Source: Antennarius striatus | Taxonomy: Eukaryota; Chordata; Actinopteri; Lophiiformes; Antennariidae | DNA: 64,000 nucleotides | Assembly (NCBI RefSeq): GCF_040054535.1 | Contig: NC_090782.1 | Coordinates: 17,565,001-17,629,000, forward strand | Reading direction: 5' to 3' | Shown here: positions 44,940 through 62,540 of the stretch, piece by piece | Layout of the letters: every line of letters starts with the position of its first letter | Numbering within the stretch: the first letter of the stretch is position 1 | Program-made: the position numbers and the translations under genes | The notes under the pieces: generated by a model | What the model was told of the DNA's origin: nothing | What the model saw: the letters and a program-made list of their open reading frames with translations, nothing else | The model's database searches: none

Positions 44940-45003
<64 letters not shown>

Positions 45004-45062
45004 GATTGAGGCATACAAGTTAAACAGTCACATGCATGCACGTAAGTTGTCTACATTAATAT

Positions 45063-45134
<72 letters not shown>
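44940..45134. repeat. Two (CA)n tracts
   Basis: CA tracts at about 44940-44998 and 45066-45134, separated by 67 bases of unique sequence. Threonine-histidine frames across them are artefacts. Confidence 0.95.
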
Positions 45135-45138
<4 letters not shown>

Positions 45139-46848
45139 GTTTCAGCAGACACAATGCACTAAAGGAGTTGTGCGTCTGTGTATTCAGTGGCATCAGAAAC
45201 TCATTTAATGCACATTGTAACACCGCTGTTGTCTGGTTTGGTAGTTAATCTGAAGGTGCACCTGTTGTGCCAATAGATCTGCTCTGAAAACACCACTGAG
45301 ACACTCTTGAGTTTACTGAGTCCAGAAAAAGGAATTAAATGTTTGACTTAACTGTTTTTCCAACTATATTACTGGTCGGCTCCGTGAGGCCAGAGAATTT
45401 AGAGTTCACAGCAATTACATACTGTATGACGTGGATATAAGCTGTTTTTGGATGTATGATACACCTCATAGTGTTTTTTTGTTTGATTTACATTCAAATG
45501 TCAGTGTGTCAGTAAAGCAAATCGTTGCAGACATTTATCATTGTAAAGATATTAATGAAGAAAGACTCCTTTAAGTTTGAGTACCAAAAATCAGTGCACA
45601 GTCCACCTTAAGTCTGAAGATCACAAGAATATAGCTGGATACTACACTAAAATAAACCTTGAACCATTAAAAAAAAATCTTAATTACCCCTTAATTATTA
45701 ATGAGTCAACCACCCTGTTGTTTAATTTTTTTATATGAGTTATAATTTCTATTTCTCATAAGTATTGTTGCAGTGTATCTCTATTTGCAAAATGTTATGA
45801 TGACTTTTGTCTCAAAAGAAAATCATTTTTGCAGTCTTACTTTCCCTAATCGCCACATCTTGAATACTCATTTATCAACCTGCTGACTCGACCTGTTTTA
45901 TAGCTGATAAGGACTCCTGTAACCTGACATGACTCAAGTTTGTAGGTTTTGTTTGATTTTGTAGAAGACGTTTCAGAGTGTAAGTTTATTATTTTATCTC
46001 CTGCATATGTAAACAGTCGGTCAGTACCTGGTATTTAATACTTCAAAAGGTAAAACTGAGGCGTCTGATTTTTTTTTTTACTGGGTACTAGCTTGTGTTC
46101 TGAGGTATTCTTGTGTATATGTTAGCAAACCTTTCTTACCTTCTCTCCTTGCTACCAGAGGATGCTTCATAGAATACTCGTTTGTTCGAAATGAAATGTG
46201 CTGCTATTTGTAGTTTATTGACCAGTAAGGCTTTAGATTTTACCTGTTTTTAGTTTGTTTTTTTTAACAATTCTGCACGTGAATGTTGTGGATAATTAAT
46301 GAGAATAATCTGCCTATTCGGTGCTTCAAACTGTCATCAGATTAGGCAATGGAAACCTCTTGTGTGTAGTTTAGTTAAAGTTATGTCGGAAACACGACAT
46401 CCTAAAAAAGAGAACGTTGTGTGGTCTGATTGAAGACGGCTGAGAGCAACATTAAATAGAATATTCCAAAAAAAATTAATGTGGGCTAGTAGGATGGGAT
46501 AGCCTGGTTGATTCCATTTGAGATCTATGGGCTTTTTGATTGATTTTGAATGATAGGTTGATTTTTATTTGCTGTAGTGTTAACTGGACATGTTCCTGAG
46601 GTCTCTTGAATGGTGATTGATCTCCAGGTTTATAACGGACCGGATGAAACCTTTCATACCACCAATCCTGGCCAAAAAGGCTTTTTTTCCAAACAACAAT
46701 TGTTTCTTTTGTGATCACTTACGTTTATCTCCCCCCCCCATCCCACACCTCTGTTCAACTCTCTCCTCAGACAGGCAGACGGACAGACGGCAGGACGGAT
46801 ACACGGGTTGGGGCTGCGCTTGGTGGCTCGGCGGCAGGCTGGTGGAAG

Positions 46849-51869
<5,021 letters not shown>

Positions 51870-54352
51870 GACTGCAGGGCTGACAAGGAGACTGCTGGAC
51901 ACCATAGTCAACTCTACACTGCCTGTGAGACAGGCCAGTGAAGAGAGAGGAGAAAAAAAAACATGCAAAGGCAAACTTTAAAAAAAATACAAAACAACTA
52001 ACTATTTCTCTATAAACCAAATCAGGGTGTCACTAAAATCTAATCTCTAAATTTTTTTCTCCTTTTATGTTAGGAATTGGAGTAGATTTGCAAGCACTTG
52101 AGTCTGTTTATCTGTTAAAGAGCAAAGAACGCTTCAATTCATGCACCCATGACGTCCACTTTCTGGGCCATTTCTTTACGACTTTAGGGTTTTATACATT
52201 GGCATATGTACGTAGGCAGGTGTATGATAGAAAGAACCTCTGAGCAACTATGCAGTTGATTTAGATTTTTATTTCCTATGTCCTCACAGCCTTCAAGCTC
52301 TAAGCAAGGTGTCTATCAAGCACCTTCTGGCTGCTGTACGGGTGAAGCGAGGACAAATCCTCCCTGTAAAAACAACTCTTTTTCTATTCTTTTGCAGGTC
52401 TGAAATGTACAGTTACCATAGAAACAAAATTGCCTCAACATGGCATATGCAAAGAAACGCCACCATAATTTTCATGCAACTATTTTTCTCTCTCTAAATG
52501 TTCCAGAAAGAATCAGATAAGGGTTTAATTGAAGTGTTGCTTTCTCTATAAAATTATTTTAAGAAACTATAGTTTGTCTTATTAAAAAACAAATTGATGT
52601 TGAGTCAAATCCACTTTTATGGAGGCTCATCAATTGCAGGACTTTGGAATATGAGGGGTGGAGGGTTTGTGTTTTTAAAGCACTACCTTTGTCCGTGTAC
52701 CTTTTGGCTTGACTACATTGCATCTTGTCCCTCACAATCCTGCAATGTCAGCATTTCTGTTTTCCTTTTTGAATTTGTCTTAATTTTTGTTGTCGTTCCT
52801 TTTTGTTGACTGCTTCGGGTACTTGACACTTTATAATTGTATACATGTATATACAGCAGGTTGGGACATTTGGCCCCCCCGCTTAATGCTGAGGTGTACG
52901 TATCGGGTTTTTTCCTCTTAGGCTTGATGTCATATTTTTCGCAGCGTGAGGCTGGTGGGTGAACGAAACAAACTGTATGAATGTTTGATGAAAAAAAAGA
53001 AGAAGAAAAAACCACACACATTGAGTCACCCATTAGTCCTAAACACTTGACATGTATAGTTTCTGCCCAAAGGATGAGGAGGTCGAATGAATGAATGTGC
53101 TTAATTTTGTGCAGTTTTTCCGAATCTGTCCTTGTGTGACAAGGCGTGGGTAGCATTTAACCAATAGCAGGTTTAAGAAATGGCAGGGAGCCTGAGTGAG
53201 AGAGTGACAAAGAGTATGGAAAAAAGATAAATGAGCACCTTTTATACATGTTTGCACAGCTTTACTAAAGAAATCCAACAGAGCAAGAGAGGGGCATATT
53301 CAAAGGAAAGTGGACTGGTGTTGGGGAGGGAGTGAGAGGAGATATGCTTATTCCAATCTTTTTGCCCTGGGGACCACACAACCATGAGGCAACCTGTATG
53401 ATGAAGAGAGCAATAAATACCTGTCCAAGTTGGGAGGCCAAATCAGAGCGCAGCTGCTGCTGGCTGGTGGGGGAGGGGAACAAGGGAAGGGGAGGGGGAT
53501 CTCACAATGTCTGTTGCATTCCAAAAAATAATCTCCCCCAGCTCAGCCACGTTTCCAGGCGGGAGGGGATCAAATCGGGCCTTTTCTCTCCCTCCATAGT
53601 CCTCTAATGCCCCCGAAACCAGCATGGAGGGCATATTATTATTATGATGATATGAGAGCCTGGTGTTACTGTGTGTAGGACGCCTTGTGCTGGCAGTTTA
53701 GTGTGCGAGTGTGTTTACATGTTTGTGTGTTTTGTGAACACGTGTGTGTACATGGCAGCCAGGGTCGCTCTGGCCTCATCATTTCTGTGTGAGTCAGCCA
53801 CAGCCTGTTCAAACATGCACCCTGTGCTGCCAGCCCAATGCACTTTCTCTGTCTCACACACACACACACACACACACCCTGGGTCCAGGTATCCTGGAGA
53901 GAAGGACAAACCACCAGAGCTGACATGTCTGTTGGACTATTGTCAGTGATTTCACATATCTGGATTTGTTAGTCTTAAATTATCCACGTTTTGCTATCGT
54001 GCTCCAAATCCAGTGTTATATTCCAAAGCAGTACGTTCAGTCTTTAAGTCAGGAAAGAACATATGTGTTATTTAGACCCCCTCCCCCCTCCCCACCCTTT
54101 TATTTATGCAGTATCGCTGCAGTTCAACTATCTGTCCTTTGCACCTTAATTGGAAAGATGCAGTTGATGAATGCACTTTGTTACTGAGGAGAGCACTTTT
54201 GCAAAAAGAGAAAAACGGGTACTTAAAAGCAAACCAGTTTCAAATAAGATCATTCCTTTGGTGGTGAAGTTGGGCTCCTTTACTGGTTTTGTTCAGGTTG
54301 TAACGACTGGCTGCCAAAAAAACCCCAAAAACAAACCCAAACACTGAATAAA
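51870..54352. other. Probable zbtb7a 3' UTR and downstream
   Basis: Noncoding after the zbtb7a stop. T-rich stretches, a Pumilio-type TGTATATA (52846-52853) and AATAAA words at 53412-53417 and 54347-54352 fit a long 3' UTR. A CA tract lies at about 53855-53878. Which polyadenylation signal is used cannot be told. Confidence 0.45.
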
Positions 54353-57300
54353 AGTTCAGATCATAAAAGCGATCAGATATGAAATAGGTTTTTGTGACCT
54401 GAAAGAAGTCTAAATTAATCAGTGAAGTTACTTGTTAATGGAAATCTAGTGAGTTGTCCTAATGTCTTAATGTAAAGAAAAAGGGGTGGGGGGGGGTGGA
54501 AAGAGAAGAAACGACATTGCATTTGCATGCGAGTGCATACACATCTTTGCATGCATTGCACAAGCATTGTTTTGCGGGCTGGAGGGTTTCAGGACAAGCT
54601 GGGATAAACAAAGTTAGTGTGTAAGTCATCCGTTCACCAGCTACTCCCTTAACTATATGTGTTCTCTGAGCAACTACAGTAATAATAAGTCCATGGTACC
54701 ACTGATGCAAGAATACCATATTGTAAAACAACTCACTGGACAGTTGCGTGTTTACTTCATGGCTCTCTTGGTTGTGATTTGCATAACTCTTTGTTTACTC
54801 TTGTTGGTCATTGTCAGGGGTTTCCTAGGTCATGAGAGATTTTCTTTCTATTTTTGCTTCTCAAGTGTGATGAAGTCGGGCTTTATTAATGCACAGTTTG
54901 ACTCTGGTAGGCAGACCAATGCAAGCTGGTTGTGTCTGAACAGTTTGTGATCCTTGTGTAGTGGTACTAGGTGTGGACTGCTTAAACCCATTTTGAATCG
55001 ATGTAGCAAAAACAAGCCATCTTTCACATATGTTTCGTTAGATGTCAATATTTCCCCAAGCGTTTTCTGTTTTCTGTTGATTAACCAAAGCTTTTTACAC
55101 TCAATCATAGTCTACTGTGGACTGGAGATACTGAAAGTATGTCTATAATTTATCCAGACTGGGCCTCCCTGACCTTAGCCACACACACAGATGGCCTCCT
55201 CTTGAATACATGTACAGCATATGCAGAAAGATGTGTGGAATCATCAGATATTTACTTGAGTTCACATTGTTTTTTTTCCTCAATGTATCTTTGGAGACAG
55301 TAGAATCAGTGGGTTAAGGATTTTTTTTCTTTCTGTCCATCATCGCTCGTTTCTTCTTAAAATAACATGTTGTGCTGCAATTTTACATGGCTGTATGTGT
55401 GGGTAGGGGTCATGGTTTTGGCTTGCTGTGTCAGGAGGGTGGGGTAAATGGGTGCTTGGGTGGGGTTATGGATATAAAGCCTGATAGCACTGGAAGCGGT
55501 GCTTGAGCTGAGAGAGCAAAAGTTTGCACTAATGTTAAATGTCCTCGTCCTGCGTATGGGAGAAGGACAGGAGACCTCAGAAAGTCCTGTGAATTTCCAT
55601 GAGCACAGAGCAGTGTGGTTAACTCTAAATGGTCTCATAAAAAGTCCATCCAACCCCTCCATAGAAATAATCCTGTAAAGTATATTGAGAAATATACCAA
55701 CGTCCAACAACAACAAATACCAAAGGAGAAATAGTGGCTTGAATTCAAGTCATTGGACATGTTAAGCTACCAATCTAATGTTGGATTAATTGAGGTGAAT
55801 CTGAAGACTGTTGAATACATTCTGGATGCCCAGTAGCTAAAGATGAAAGCTGGAAGTGATGTGATGTGATGGCCGCAAAGCATATTTGTACTTTATATTA
55901 ATTAATATTCAATATGTATACAACATGGAGCACTTAAAACATCACAAACATTATCTGGGTTCCTCCTGATCGGGTATGTGTGCAGGTGCCAGAAATACTT
56001 TACCCTTTTTTTTTTTTTTTAATTATCTCAGAGACCAACATTTGTCTCCTATTCAATCAGCTGAATGATATGAAATGATAATGAAAAAATATTAACACTG
56101 TTATTTTGATCATTGTTGACTCGTACGATGTCAGCTTCCTTTCTGAAATTGTTGAATTGAATTGAAAAGTTCTTTATTTGGAACAGACTGGGACTCATGG
56201 CTTTTTTCTGAGCTGTCATGATTTGTTTGTTTGTTTCGGGTGTTGCCAGGTGATGTTTTTTTGTTTGTTTGTTCCACACAGTTCTATTGTATGGTTTGAG
56301 GCTGAGGTTAGCCCCCCACCAGCTGGACAATTGAAACATTGAGGGTCGGTGACCCTTATGTGAGCAGAGGCCGACAAAACGTCACGTTTCCCAAACTTTC
56401 TCCCAAAATTTTAAAATCCTGATAGCTATAAAAGCTGATTTGTTGGCTAAATCAATTTACCAATCCAATCAATTAGTAGTTCAAGATTTTATCAGATCTA
56501 TCGTAATCTGTGCACTAAACACGGATCCACAGCTGGTGTCTCCCCAGCCTCAGCCCCAGACCAAGGTTACCCTAACACAATCTACACTGAGACAGTCTCA
56601 GAACTCTTGAAAGTATTTTTCCAAACTGACCTTGATAATTTTTTTTTTTTATCTGCTGTTATGAAAGTTTTTGTTTTTCTTTGGTGAATCTATCTGAGAA
56701 GGCCATGAAACAAAGATTACCAACAATTACGATAACAAGTCTGACGGTAAATAATCAAACCAAACAAGACAATGAATGCTAATGTGGAGATGCTGGAGAG
56801 GCTATTTGCTTTGCTTTGTCATTTTCCTAAACATTTTCCTGGATTAATTTGCGTGTTTTCCATCAGACTGGGGACGCACAGCAAGATGAACGCAGCATAT
56901 GCAGTACAGCACAATGCGCAGCGTGGCTCTGGCACTTACGCAGACAGACTTGGGTCCTTCAGAGAGGCAGGCTGCTGTCTTGTTGTCTGTTCTCGGCCAA
57001 GTGGGGACAGTTTGCACTTGGAGTCTTTCTCCATCTCCGGGGATGAAAAGGTTGGCATGCAGGGAGGAGTGAATAGGGTGGTAGGGGGACGCTGGGTGTT
57101 GTTTTCAGGGATGAAGCTGGAAAGCCCAGGTGACCTATTTGCTGGGTAAAGCTTCATCAGTTCTCTAGGCTGGTAGGAGTTGTATGACCACACTATGATA
57201 ACAACTGTAATACAAAGGAGGTCACTGCAGATATCACGTTTGGCATCTGCAACAAGGAGAATGTTGCTGATCTCTTGTTTCTATCCAAGTACTACTCAGG

Positions 57301-59760
57301 TGGAAAATACACTGCTATGCATTGGGCTTCAGTGTCTGCTATGTTTGTGGTATGTTTATCACCGTTCAGGTGAATTCTTTGTCTTTGCCTTTCTTCATCG
57401 CACCTATATTTAACGTAAGTTCCCAGAAAGATAAAGGCAGGAACAGCTCCCCATGGTGAAGCAGATGTAACCAGCCTATATGTCCATGTAATATTGATCT
57501 GGTCAATTCTTTGTTGGATGGAAGGAAGCCGCTGGAGATTCTGTCTTATTAGTCAGACAGTAAAATTTCTGAAAGATGTGTGTAGATAAACACAGGGGAG
57601 GGTGCATGTTCTCTCGCTTTCTTCTCTCATTGTTTTTTCCCTTCGCTCCGAACTCTGAGTCCACGTCTTTGCTGCCGACTGGCCTTTGATTAAAGATCAC
57701 ACATCCTCTGTTTGGGAATCGACAGGAGAGAAAGGAGGGAGGGGTGATTGGATGAAGTAAAGGAGGAAGATTGAGGGAGCCACAGTCTTCAGTCGCTGAA
57801 AGCAATTCAGGATACATTCCAGAACTTCTGTTGTGATTCCCACTTTGGAGCTTTTTGGCAGGTGTGAAAGATGTGAGTCTGTGACAGATGGAGGAATCGT
57901 TCAACATTTTGCAGTTGACTGTTTCAGACGGTTTGTCTCGCGTCGCTCTTGTTCCATTGTGTACCAGACGGACATGTATGCTGACAGTCCAAACGGGCCC
58001 CAATGTACCGCTATCAGACTGCCTTTTTTCAGCTTCTGCGATTGTAACAAAAGCACTTTGCAAAAAGGCCATCCTGAATTACGTGTGCTTTTATTTTCTA
58101 GTTATTGATTTGTTACTATTTTGTTGTTCCTGTAGATAAATTTGTTTTATTTTCTCAGTGCAGATGATTATTTAAGTACAAAAAAAAAACAAAAAAAACA
58201 ATACATTGAAATCGGAAAAAAAAAGAAGACACTTGAATACTTGGTATCTGGATTGAAGGTGGTTGGAGCTGCCACCTCATCCAGACATAAACACACCTTT
58301 GATTTAACACCACCATTTTTGCTCTAGCAGCTTATTGCACACAGGTATGGGGGGTCACACGACAGATCTCCCTCTACTTGCTCTCTGCTCACTGTCTCAG
58401 ATCTTGTTGGGAGAAAAAGGTCATTTTGATCTCATTTTGGGAGACTCCTTTTCTTGAAAAAGAAACCTGTATAACAGTTGCAAAGCTTTCTGAGAAGGTT
58501 ATACGTGCTGAATGTTAAACATGCAGTGTTGTATTCACTGCAGAATCTTTTTATCTGCAATAACGTCCTGTCTCATTATTTAAAGACTGGATCTGGTATC
58601 CATATAAATGAATATGTAAGACATGAAATGGCCCAATGACCATAATGCACTTTTGCAAATGATGGCAGAAAATTCTATTGGCCTTAATATCTATGTCAAA
58701 TCCACACAATTTTGTAAGCAGTATAAGCAGTGATGGTAACCATAATAAAGTCTAATAAAGCCACAGTTCAGTAAAGACTTTAACTTGGGAGAGAAAGAAC
58801 ATGCTACTATTTATAAGAGATTGATTTGTTACTGTGATTACTATGATGCTCCTTTCCAGTGTTTCCACCGATGTACATTTAAAATGAGTATGTCCCAGTT
58901 CTCAAACCTGGATATTAATTGTAAATGCACACTGAGTCACAGTAGGCAGAAAAACTGCTGCTCCACATCTAAAACGGTCCCCCTTGTTGCACATCTGACC
59001 ACATCCCACTTCATCACAACAACTGCGTACCTGAAGGGCAGAATATCTGCTCCGACATCAATAATTGAATTATAATATGGCCTGAAAAATGCAATCTCAT
59101 CAAACGTGTTAACTTGCAGACTGTAACAGCCATTGTCTTCTTCGTGATTCACTGTGGATTTACTTTATGAACAACTGCTTCGTCCTCAAAGGTTTTTTTT
59201 TTTCTTTCTTAGCAAAGCAGTCTGTCAGTCCATCTCTGGTGGAAGCTGCAGGGATGTAATTGGGTGGGTTTTGAAGATTTTGCACTTTTTGGCAATGAAA
59301 AAAAATGTATATGAGACCACTAAATCTACACAGTCTAAACCATATAATTCCATTTTGTGTCATTTTTTTTTTGTTCTGTTCTTTTTTTTTTTTTAATATA
59401 TCCATAAATGTCTGGCATCTGGCTGTCTGGTTTAAAGAATATAAAATCTTTCTATTAAAAGCAATGGTTGCAAAGTATTGTGTTGCTAATTGTGTCTCTG
59501 ATTTATCAAGTATAATATATTAGTTTGTAATATAGTAATAGTAATAAAATAGTCTGCTATATATGGACAAGTGTAGTTTAAGTTATACTGTCCTGTCAAC
59601 AACATTGATTTTCGGAGTGATGGTGGTCAAAATAACAACAAGAGTTGAATGAATGAACATCCGTTTGTGAAATTAGAAAAAAAAATACTACTATGATCTG
59701 ATGTCCTAGAGGTATAATAACAACTGGAACTCTTTTATTTTTTGTCTTATATTTATTTAT
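54353..59760. other. Intergenic region, no gene found
   Basis: No supported gene. Open frames up to 189 aa on the minus strand near 57.5-58.1 kb show no domain, no conserved start and no convincing splice partners. Short poly-T and poly-A runs occur at about 56.01, 58.18, 59.19 and 59.38 kb. Confidence 0.5.
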
Positions 59761-59812
59761 ACGGAGCTCTCTCCGTTCAGTGCATATTGCAACCTGTCAG
59801 CGCTCTAACAGG

Positions 59813-59826
59813 CCACAAGGTGGCAG
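59813..59826 (+). promoter_or_regulatory. Strong CTCF-like motif
   Basis: CCACAAGGTGGCAG fits the classical CTCF core CCACNAGGTGGCAG exactly. It lies just 5' of the long CT tract, downstream of zbtb7a. Occupancy is inferred. Confidence 0.6.
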
Positions 59827-59888
59827 TAATAACACTTTTAATCCGCCGAGGATGCGGAGAGCCTCAGTGAGCCGCACTTCACTGCTGC

Positions 59889-60118
<230 letters not shown>

Positions 60119-60534
60119 ACACTGACCACAAACACACAGATCAACTTGGTATCAACAATTTGTCCGGTGGATAAACACTGACAATCATACGACCATATTT
60201 GTATACACATCAAATTCTAAATACATTTTTATAATATACCCAGGTTGATCTGTCTTGGTACACACCAAGAGCACTGGTTCAATAATGTGGTTCCAAGTTG
60301 TCCTAATACATGCTACGATGTAAATGTTGAGATCACACTTCCTGTAGTGTCTTAAAACTATTTTGTGCCAAAAGTCCAGCGGCAGACTACGACTGTAGGG
60401 TTGGTTGTCACCATGTCTTCCTGTTTGTCTCACTCCATCTCCCTGAGGCAATCCTGAGGGGTGACAGAGGTCATAGAACAGCTCATTAACCCCACCCCAA
60501 CAGGCCACACATTGCTGCAGTCCTCAGGCCCCGG

Positions 60535-60537
<3 letters not shown>

Positions 60538-60597
<60 letters not shown>
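60538..60597. repeat. (CA)n microsatellite, about 30 units
   Basis: Uninterrupted CA tract in intergenic DNA. Confidence 0.97.
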
Positions 60598-60598
<1 letters not shown>

Positions 60599-61799
60599 TT
60601 TATAATGCTCCACTAATAGCAGTTAAGTCGACTTAAGCCCACTCTGTAAGCACTATGTTTTCAGGGACGCAGCATGAGATGTCTATATGTCTTTCATGTT
60701 CTATGCATTATTACTGCATCTAAATATGTTTCTGCTAGTCCTTAATGTGTGCGCTTTAATTTGCCATATTAAAATGTAAAATTTCATAGATTTTTATATG
60801 ATTATTTTTGGCATAAAACCATTTTCAGCATTTTTCATCACGCTATTATACACCCTGTATAATATATTAGAACCTGACATGTTTTGTTCAGTCATGTTGA
60901 ACCTGCTGGCCAGATGTCTCCGAGCTCCAAGTCATTAATTGTTACGTTTGTAAGGTATCTGAAAACACAGTGGGATATGGTGTTATTTTCCATGTTCAGC
61001 TATCATTGTTGCAGTCAAAACATATTGGATATGAGGAACAGCAGCACTTCAGGGGCTAGGAGATGCCTGCGAGCTGTCGTCTGGCGTCTCTATTCATATT
61101 ATCCCCTCGCTTTGTTGATGTGCATGCGTGTGTATGCAGATGTGTCTGAAACTGTCTCTGTTTACATGTTTGTCGATATGCTTATGTGCACGACGTTGCT
61201 TTATAATCGTCCTTGCTTGTGTGCAGGTGCAGGGACACCATCTTCATTAAGGCTCTTAGTAAATGAGAATCTTACTGCCCTCGCAATGAACGCCGCAAAA
61301 CAGGCTGCAATGTAAAGAAAAACAGCGACACACACACACACACACACACGCTAGCCTCATTTTCTAGTACACACCTTTCTCCAGGGATGTACAATGCCCC
61401 TGCCTCTGCCTCTGCACACCGTGGGACATGAGTTTCATCCAAACTAGCAGCCGTCCTCAATAAAACCCACGTGAGCAATCTCTGCAGTATAGATTTCCAG
61501 TTTCTCTTAGGGTATATTTTGTTCAGATCAGGTGTTTAAACTGCTCAATATGACAATAATTAGGCAGTGCTGAAGGCATGTGTTCTTTCTTATGTTGATA
61601 AGGGACATTGACCTTTAACCTGTGCACCCCTGTAGCTCCCCCACCACCACCAACACAACCCACCCGTCCCATATGCTCTAAGCCACCCCCCCCCCCTCTG
61701 TCCAGCTCCCATCAGGATGGATAGAGAGGGGATTGGACAGGCTTGGAGCTTCGCCTCCGGCCATCTCTGCTCTTCCCCAGAGAACAGAGGACTGAGGTG
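60598..61799. other. Intergenic region, no gene found
   Basis: No coding region recognised. It contains a short CA tract at 61328-61349 and a C run near 61.69 kb. GC content rises toward the candidate conserved element that follows. Confidence 0.5.
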
Positions 61800-61935
61800 C
61801 CTTTAAACCACTGCGGCAAAAACCCTACCAAAACCCTGCAGTCATTAATATGCAAAAATGCAAATGAGTAGGTAATTAAGAGCTGGAGCTCTCTGGAGGC
61901 TCTTTGATTGCTAATGAATTCTAATCTGCAAAGAA
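61800..61935. promoter_or_regulatory. Candidate conserved noncoding enhancer
   Basis: A repeat-free stretch packed with developmental factor words: an octamer ATGCAAAT (61859-61866) preceded by ATTAATATGCAAAA, then GTAATTAAG, the palindrome AGAGCTGGAGCTCT, CTTTGAT (a TCF/LEF core) and CTAATGAATT. It has no open frame of note. The composition strongly recalls vertebrate ultraconserved enhancers; conservation itself cannot be tested here. Confidence 0.4.
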
Positions 61936-62503
61936 AGGGGGGAGGGGAGGAGCAAAAGAGATGAAAGAAACAGAGAAAACAACGAAAGAGGGAAGAGCCT
62001 CACCCGTAAAAATTTGTCATGTCAATAAGTTTTCATATCAGATTTGCTTTAACCTGGACGCTTCAGTGTAAATTATTAACCTAACAGCTATGTGATATTA
62101 GTTCTACAGAGCAGGGGTGTTTAGGATGTCCAACAGCCTATTGAACAAATAAATATCAAATTATTTGTTGATTTATGATATTTTTCTTTCTAAAGACTCA
62201 TAAAATATAAATTCTTGTATTCTGAAGCAGTATGCCTTAATGCTATGAGCGCCAAACAGGCAGGAATCTGTGTTTTAATGAACACAAAGCAGTCATTGTG
62301 TAGATATAGCTAATTGGATGAGAACATGACAGGCGAGCTGACACTTCTGACGAGCGGCTCCCGAAGAAAATAGAAGGTCAGATAATCTCAACAGTGTGTT
62401 CTTTGCTGCAACAGCAGCTGTGTGCTGAAGTAAAGGAGATGTCATTTCATCACTTGTGTGAGCCATAACACATCTTCACTTCCACTCTAACTCATTCACT
62501 ATG

Positions 62504-62504
<1 letters not shown>

Positions 62505-62538
<34 letters not shown>
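62505..62538. repeat. (CA)n microsatellite, about 17 units
   Basis: Short pure CA tract between two low-repeat stretches. Confidence 0.9.

Positions 62539-62540
<2 letters not shown>

Noticed and set aside
46711-46848. Upstream extension of the zbtb7a reading frame
   Set aside because: The splice acceptor at 46761-46770 interrupts it and the leader after the acceptor has no earlier in-frame ATG, so 46849 is the start.
57503-58072. 189-aa minus-strand frame
   Set aside because: No domain, no conserved composition and no partner exons; likely chance.
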